In this document: one piece after another, positions 51,752 through 55,328 of the stretch | Position numbering within the stretch: position 1 is the first letter of the stretch | How the letters are laid out: each line of letters opens with the position of its first letter | Origin: Muribaculaceae bacterium | GTDB taxonomy: Bacteria > Bacteroidota > Bacteroidia > Bacteroidales > Muribaculaceae | Direction: 5' to 3' | NCBI GenBank assembly: GCA_017618355.1 | Contig: JAFZUL010000159.1 | Location: 1-55,328, forward strand | DNA: 55,328 nucleotides | The notes under the pieces: generated by a model | The model's database searches: none | Seen by the model: the letters and a program-made list of their open reading frames with translations, nothing else | Told to the model about the DNA's origin: nothing | Program-made: the position numbers and the translations under genes

Positions 51752-51783
51752 ATGTGTTAAGGGGTTAAAGGAATTAAAGGAAA
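51752..51783. repeat. GGTTAAAGGAATTAAAGG phrase before pyrH
   Basis: GTGTTAAGGGGTTAAAGG, then AATTAAAGGAAAA, repeats TTAAAGG. It contains the exact 17-mer AAAGGAATTAAAGGAAA found also at 33257-33273. It lies 8 bases before the pyrH start on the minus strand. Confidence 0.6.
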
Positions 51784-51819
51784 AAGTTGGACTAAGCGAC
51801 TAGTCGCTTAATCCAACTT
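51784..51819. terminator. Hairpin in front of pyrH (terminator or attenuator)
   Basis: AAGTTGGA (51784-51791) and TCCAACTT (51812-51819) with an inner AAGCGAC/GTCGCTT arm form a stem of 15 bp with one internal mismatch. T runs flank both sides, so on the minus strand it looks like a terminator, ending transcripts from the TPR gene. No promoter is seen between it and pyrH (about 40 bases), so pyrH may depend on read-through. Confidence 0.65.
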
Positions 51820-51856
51820 CTCTTTTTTTAAATTATGTGTCACAATATGAGAACTC

Positions 51857-52768
51857 TTATTTGCCAGCCTTAGCTTTAGCGCGCTCAATCTGCATTGTCA
51901 TGCTGCCAGGACCAGTATATTTAGCCTCAATCTCTTCGTAGATCTTAACTTCCTCGTCATAATTCTTTTGAGCATCGAGGACATTAGCCTTCTTCTGCAT
52001 AACGAAAGAAATGAGAGATTTGTTCTCGTGGCCTTTCTTGTTGCTTAACATATAAGCAAGGAGTCCTGCCGATGCAAGGAAGATAACTACAGAAGCAATC
52101 AATGCCAAAGTGCGGTTGGGATCATCCTTTCTTTTTGCCTCAAACACGATAGTAGCAAGAGCACAAAGGGCAAGCAAGAAGAGAATTATCTCGCGCCATG
52201 TAATCATGCTCCAGAACGAATCCTTCGACAGGTCGATAGCATTGTCGTAGGCCTTGATTGCCTTGTCATACATCTGCTGGTTTACATAAGTGTCGCCAAG
52301 CAGGATTTGTGATGAGGGGCCTATAATCTTTCCCTTGGGAGAATAATCCTCAAGATACTTCTGAGCTTCGGCGTACTTCTCTCTTGCATAAAGAATCTGT
52401 GCAGCCATCAATTTAGCACGGTTGCCCTCGCCATTCTTTAAAATAAGATTGTCACCATATTTTTTTGCTACGCTCTCATACACCTGCAATGCATTTGTAG
52501 AGTCTTGAGTGGTAACTGCAGCGCCTTGTTGTAAAGCAGGCTTGAGAAGCATATCATCGGCCTTGGCTATCTCGGTTTTAGCTTTCTCTACTCTGGGAGC
52601 GTATCCATATTGTGTAAACGCCCAAATACCTAAAGCAATAACTAAAATAGCACCCACAATAATATAAATAAGGTTCTTGTGTTGCTCGAATTTCTGCTCG
52701 ATACCCGACAGCGAATCATTGATTTCTTCTAGTTTTGTGCGGGTTTCTTGGTTTTTCTTTTCTGCCAT
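51857..52768 (-). CDS. Membrane-anchored TPR protein with an inserted two-helix segment
   Basis: A 303-residue protein. A cytoplasmic coiled-coil-like N-terminus (residues 1-30) is followed by one membrane helix (32-53). Tetratricopeptide helices begin near residue 60, with clear repeats at 116-142 (AAQILYAREKYAEAQKYLED) and 154-182 (LLGDTYVNQQMYDKAIKAYD). Residues 184-250 then hold two extra membrane helices (ILFLLALCALATIVFEA and ALIASVVIFLASAGLLAYM) joined by a KRKDDPNRT loop. TPR helices resume at 252-283 (ANVLDAQKNYDEEVKIYEEI). Relatives known to me have one anchor and an unbroken TPR array of about 225 residues. The extra block keeps the frame. Function is unknown; the N-terminal anchor with TPRs is like YfgM-type envelope proteins. 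Confidence 0.82.
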   Translation of the reverse strand: MAEKKNQETRTKLEEINDSLSGIEQKFEQHKNLIYIIVGAILVIALGIWAFTQYGYAPRVEKAKTEIAKADDMLLKPALQQGAAVTTQDSTNALQVYESVAKKYGDNLILKNGEGNRAKLMAAQILYAREKYAEAQKYLEDYSPKGKIIGPSSQILLGDTYVNQQMYDKAIKAYDNAIDLSKDSFWSMITWREIILFLLALCALATIVFEAKRKDDPNRTLALIASVVIFLASAGLLAYMLSNKKGHENKSLISFVMQKKANVLDAQKNYDEEVKIYEEIEAKYTGPGSMTMQIERAKAKAGK

Positions 52769-52817
52769 AGTATATGTAAAATCTGTGTTTTAAAAATCAT
52801 TTTTTAATTTTGCGGTG

Positions 52818-52825
52818 CAAAAGTA
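52818..52825 (-). promoter_or_regulatory. -7 promoter element of the TPR gene
   Basis: On the minus strand TACTTTTG (plus 52818-52825) lies 49 bases before the start at 52768. The -33 box is weak (TTG near plus 52850-52852). Confidence 0.5.
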
Positions 52826-53028
52826 ATAGATATTTGTCTAATATAAAAACAATTTGCGAAATTAATTTGAAAAAACTTATAAAAAGGTGTTTTTTGAGGC
52901 CTACATCGCTTGCTCGGAATAAAAAAACTCACATTTTTGGGAAAATCGCGAAATAAAGAGCCAATTTGCCGCTCTATTAAAATTTGCTCTATTTCATTGA
53001 ATAAATATGAGCATCTACTGAAAAAAAA
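52826..53028. other. AT-rich divergent gap between the TPR and LytS genes
   Basis: The two genes are 327 bases apart. Besides the two promoters, the stretch is AT-rich and no gene or repeat was recognised. GAGGCCTACATCGCTTGCTCGG near 52897-52918 is the only GC-richer block and stays unexplained. Confidence 0.4.
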
Positions 53029-53058
53029 TTGTAGGTATAATAATTATTACTAACTTTG
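53029..53058 (+). promoter_or_regulatory. Promoter of the LytS/LytTR operon
   Basis: TTG at 53029-53031, 19 bases, TAACTTTG at 53051-53058. The ATG is at 53096. Confidence 0.6.
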
Positions 53059-53095
53059 TGGTTTGTAGAAAAAACCATATCACTGAAAGCTAAAA

Positions 53096-54301
53096 ATGAA
53101 ACCACAGGCACGTTTCAACAAATATGAATATCTCGTCTATGCGTTATTGCTGTTAATGATCTTCTTGGCACCCACATTCAGCGCCTTGTTTCATGGTCAT
53201 GACATAACCGACACCGAGTTCCTCAAAAACGACTTGCTCAGGAGTTGGAAAATATTCATTGTCTATGTCATAGCATTTGCCATTCATGATCAGATAATAG
53301 CGCCATGGCTTGTGTATAAGCACAAGGCGTTGTATTATGTGGCGGGAGTAATACTTCTGATAGGAGTGTTCCAGCTGTATCAGTGCACCCAACGACCCGA
53401 TGTGCCAAAACCCGACAGTCGTCCCATGGCAGGACTCACTGTTGGCGAAAAAAACAACTCGCCGGAGACTCCTCCCTCGGGTTTTTATGGGAAAGAGAAA
53501 TTTAATCCCAAGGACCCACCTCCAGCGTTTCAACGACGTGATATAATCTCGTTCATCATGCTGCTCTTTGGCCTTGGCACCAATCTTGGCGTGAAACTTT
53601 ATGTAAGGTCATTAAGTGAAAAGCAAAAACTCGAGAAACTTGAGAAGGAGAACACCGAGCAACAATTGGTGAACTTGAGATATCAGCTGCATCCGCATTT
53701 CTTCATGAACACCCTCAACAACATACACGCACTTGTTGATATCGACCCGAAGAAGGCACAGAAGTGCATCATCGACCTCTCAAAGCTCATGCGGTATGTG
53801 CTATATGAGAGCAACCACCGCTTTGTGAGGGCCACTCGCGAGGAGGAGTTTATGGCAAACTATGTGAGCCTTATGCGCTTGCGCTATAACGACAAACTTG
53901 TGTTCACCGTCGACAACCCCGACGATGGTTCCGACATTTGCGTGCCTCCATTAGTATTCATTTCATTTGTTGAGAACGCCTTCAAGCATGGGGTGAGCTA
54001 CAACAAGCCGTCATTTATCCACATCAAGACCGAACGTTACACCAACGACGAGGGCGAGCAGCGGTTGCGGTGGGAGTGCCGCAATAGCAAGCATAACAAA
54101 AACAGCAAAACCACAGTCAGCGAGTCGAGTGGCGTTGGAATTCCTAATATACACCACCGCCTTGACTTGCTCTTTGGCGAGAACTACACCCTTGACTTCA
54201 ACGATGGCGAGAAAGAGTTCTGCGTCACTATGGATATCCCTGTTATGAAGTGTGAAGACGAAACTAATAATAACAACATAAAAACACCCAAAAAATCATG
54301 A
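53096..54301 (+). CDS. LytS-type sensor histidine kinase
   Basis: A 401-residue inner-membrane kinase. Hydrophobic helices lie near residues 12-32, 52-70, 79-95 and 150-170, with an unusual Pro-rich loop (about 100-148) between the third and fourth. A short coiled coil (KQKLEKLEKENTEQQL) leads to the His_kinase domain, where QLHPHFFMNTLNNIHALVDI holds the phospho-accepting H201 in the PHF motif. VPPLVFISFVENAFKHGV is the N-box of the ATPase domain and SSGVGIPNIHHRLDLLF the G-box. It works with the LytTR regulator whose ATG overlaps its stop (54298-54301). The signal is unknown. Confidence 0.92.
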   Translation: MKPQARFNKYEYLVYALLLLMIFLAPTFSALFHGHDITDTEFLKNDLLRSWKIFIVYVIAFAIHDQIIAPWLVYKHKALYYVAGVILLIGVFQLYQCTQRPDVPKPDSRPMAGLTVGEKNNSPETPPSGFYGKEKFNPKDPPPAFQRRDIISFIMLLFGLGTNLGVKLYVRSLSEKQKLEKLEKENTEQQLVNLRYQLHPHFFMNTLNNIHALVDIDPKKAQKCIIDLSKLMRYVLYESNHRFVRATREEEFMANYVSLMRLRYNDKLVFTVDNPDDGSDICVPPLVFISFVENAFKHGVSYNKPSFIHIKTERYTNDEGEQRLRWECRNSKHNKNSKTTVSESSGVGIPNIHHRLDLLFGENYTLDFNDGEKEFCVTMDIPVMKCEDETNNNNIKTPKKS

Positions 54302-55023
54302 TACGTTGCTTAGCCATTGATGATGAACCTCTTGCATTGCAGCAAATGGAAGGTTACATCAAGAAATTATCTTACCTCGAACTCGTGGCATGTTGCCAGA
54401 GTGCTATTGAAGCTAAAGAAATAATTGAGAACGAAAGGATTGACGCCATCTTCTGCGACATAAACTTGCCAGAACTTAATGGTCTCGACTTCGTGAAATC
54501 TCTTGAGAACCCGCCAATGGTGGTCTTCACCACTGCCTACAGCGAGTATGCCGTCGAGGGATTCCATCTTAACGCCATTGATTACTTGCTCAAGCCCTTT
54601 GGCTTTGATGACATGAAGCGCGCGAGTGATAAAATCAAGAAACGCTATGACGCGTTGCGCACACTGCAAGAAGTGAGCCAAATCGATGAAGACGATGCCA
54701 TATTCCTCAAGACAGAGTACAAGATAGTGCGTATCAACATCAGCCACATACGCTATGTCGAGGCCATGAGCGAGTATCTGCGCATCTACCTCGTGGACTC
54801 CACCCGCCCCATCATCGTGCTGCTGAGCATGAAGAAAATGGAAGAACGCCTGCCAAGCCGCTCCTTCATGCGTGTGCATCGCTCCTACATCATTAATCTC
54901 AAAATGATTAGAGAGGTGAGCAAAAACCGCATCGTGATAGGCGACGACATCGACGTGCCCATTGGCGACAGCTACCGAGACCAGTTCAACGCCTACATCA
55001 ACAACAAGTTCCTCACAAAGTAG
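54298..55023 (+). CDS. LytTR family response regulator
   Basis: A 241-residue regulator. The receiver domain (1-120) has the acidic pocket IDDEP (D8, D9) and the phospho-accepting D54 in FCDINLPELNG, the switch threonine in FTTAYSEYAVEGF and the lysine in YLLKPFG. Residues from about 137 on form a LytTR DNA-binding domain (IRYVEAMSEYLRIYL, RSFMRVHRSYIINL, IGDSYRDQF). It is translationally coupled to the kinase and would bind direct repeats at target promoters, which are not identified here. No target gene is adjacent on this side of the window. Confidence 0.94.
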   Translation: MIRCLAIDDEPLALQQMEGYIKKLSYLELVACCQSAIEAKEIIENERIDAIFCDINLPELNGLDFVKSLENPPMVVFTTAYSEYAVEGFHLNAIDYLLKPFGFDDMKRASDKIKKRYDALRTLQEVSQIDEDDAIFLKTEYKIVRINISHIRYVEAMSEYLRIYLVDSTRPIIVLLSMKKMEERLPSRSFMRVHRSYIINLKMIREVSKNRIVIGDDIDVPIGDSYRDQFNAYINNKFLTK

Positions 55024-55062
55024 TAGAGAGTAGAGAGTGGAGAGTATAGAGTGGAGAGGGTT
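55021..55062 (+). repeat. TAGAGAGTGGAGAG phrase repeat after the LytTR gene
   Basis: TAGTAGAGAGTAGAGAGTGG, then AGAGTATAGAGTGGAGAG, repeats TAGAGAGTgg right at the stop codon. The phrase resembles GAGTGGAGAGAGAAG at 42835. Confidence 0.6.
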
Positions 55063-55221
55063 TTGATTCATCCTAAATTCACAAACGAAGTGCAAGAAAA
55101 TATTTTTTTAAAAACAAAAAAATAAATATTTTTATGTGCTGTTGGAAGTCGGAAATAACTTTCGGCGCAGCAGAAAGTTATTCTGAATTTCAATAGCAGT
55201 AACAGAATCAACTGGCAATAC

Positions 55222-55297
55222 AAAAAAACCAAAAGGGAGACCGTAGTCTCCCCAGAGATTAATTAATTTTGTGTTGTCATGTATAAACAATTAACCT
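55222..55297 (-). ncRNA. Candidate short minus-strand transcript with terminator
   Basis: On the minus strand TAACTTTG (plus 55303-55310) is a -7 box. About 60 bases later a perfect 7-bp stem, GGGAGAC/GTCTCCC (plus 55235-55252), is followed by TTTTGGTTTTTTTG. Transcription from the box would give an RNA of about 75 bases. It contains a five-codon frame (ATGACAACACAAAATTAA), so it could also be a leader or an attenuator remnant. The -33 box is not clear and the window ends 18 bases beyond. Confidence 0.35.
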
Positions 55298-55328
55298 CGG
55301 AGCAAAGTTACCAAATATTTGCCTTACT

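Noticed and set aside
1-55328. rRNA, tRNA, tmRNA, complete insertion sequence or integrase
   Set aside because: None was recognised on either strand, although small RNAs cannot be excluded by reading alone.

Overview
The window is about 55 kb of chromosome from a member of the Bacteroidales. Three things point there. Many genes are preceded by the Bacteroidota promoter pattern TTTG-N19-21-TAnnTTTG instead of -35/-10 boxes. There are two SusC/SusD outer-membrane pairs. Many families are typical of the phylum (DUF4254, DUF2723, DUF4294, DUF721 next to RecF, DUF2975 with a small HTH protein, LytS/LytTR). Muribaculaceae or Prevotellaceae would both fit, but the genus cannot be fixed from the sequence alone. 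No rRNA, tRNA, CRISPR array, intact prophage or complete insertion sequence was seen.

Layout. 1-4880: the end of rnpA, a yidD-tatD gene fusion and an envelope-glycan set (GT2, DUF4254, GT9, SDR). 4881-12114: a DUF4143-type ATPase behind a 32-bp repeat pair, tsaD, an M48 protease, cinA and glutamine synthetase. 12115-17466: a DUF2975/HTH/outer-membrane operon, a MITE-like element, dnaX, dapF and an unrecognised gene. 17733-28748: two divergent SusC/SusD systems sharing a 632-bp regulatory region. 28968-34033: a TonB-dependent-type barrel protein, another barrel protein and a DUF4294 protein. 34101-36734: a compact minus-strand cluster of three GYF_2-domain membrane proteins and a DUF2752 protein, with the fossil tail of a second DUF805 gene. 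36907-38813: an orphan phage-type portal protein and an M15 peptidase. 39090-50934: DUF2723 protein, polysaccharide deacetylase, queG, an esterase, a DEDD exonuclease, a small membrane protein, DUF721-recF, a polytopic membrane protein and a C1B peptidase. 51031-55023: pyrH, a TPR protein with an unusual membrane insertion, and a LytS/LytTR two-component pair. A possible short minus-strand RNA lies at the right edge.

Most of the gene content is core metabolism and envelope building. The more unusual content is in the GYF_2/dispanin/DUF805 cluster, the phage-derived pair, conserved three-codon open frames that overlap both SusC start codons, and the non-coding DNA. More than a dozen gene borders carry short degenerate tandem 'phrases' (for example CACTTAACACTTATCAC, ATAAACGAAAAACGAAA, AACTGACAACT), each different, placed just before start codons or just after stop codons. 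I know of no named family that explains them.
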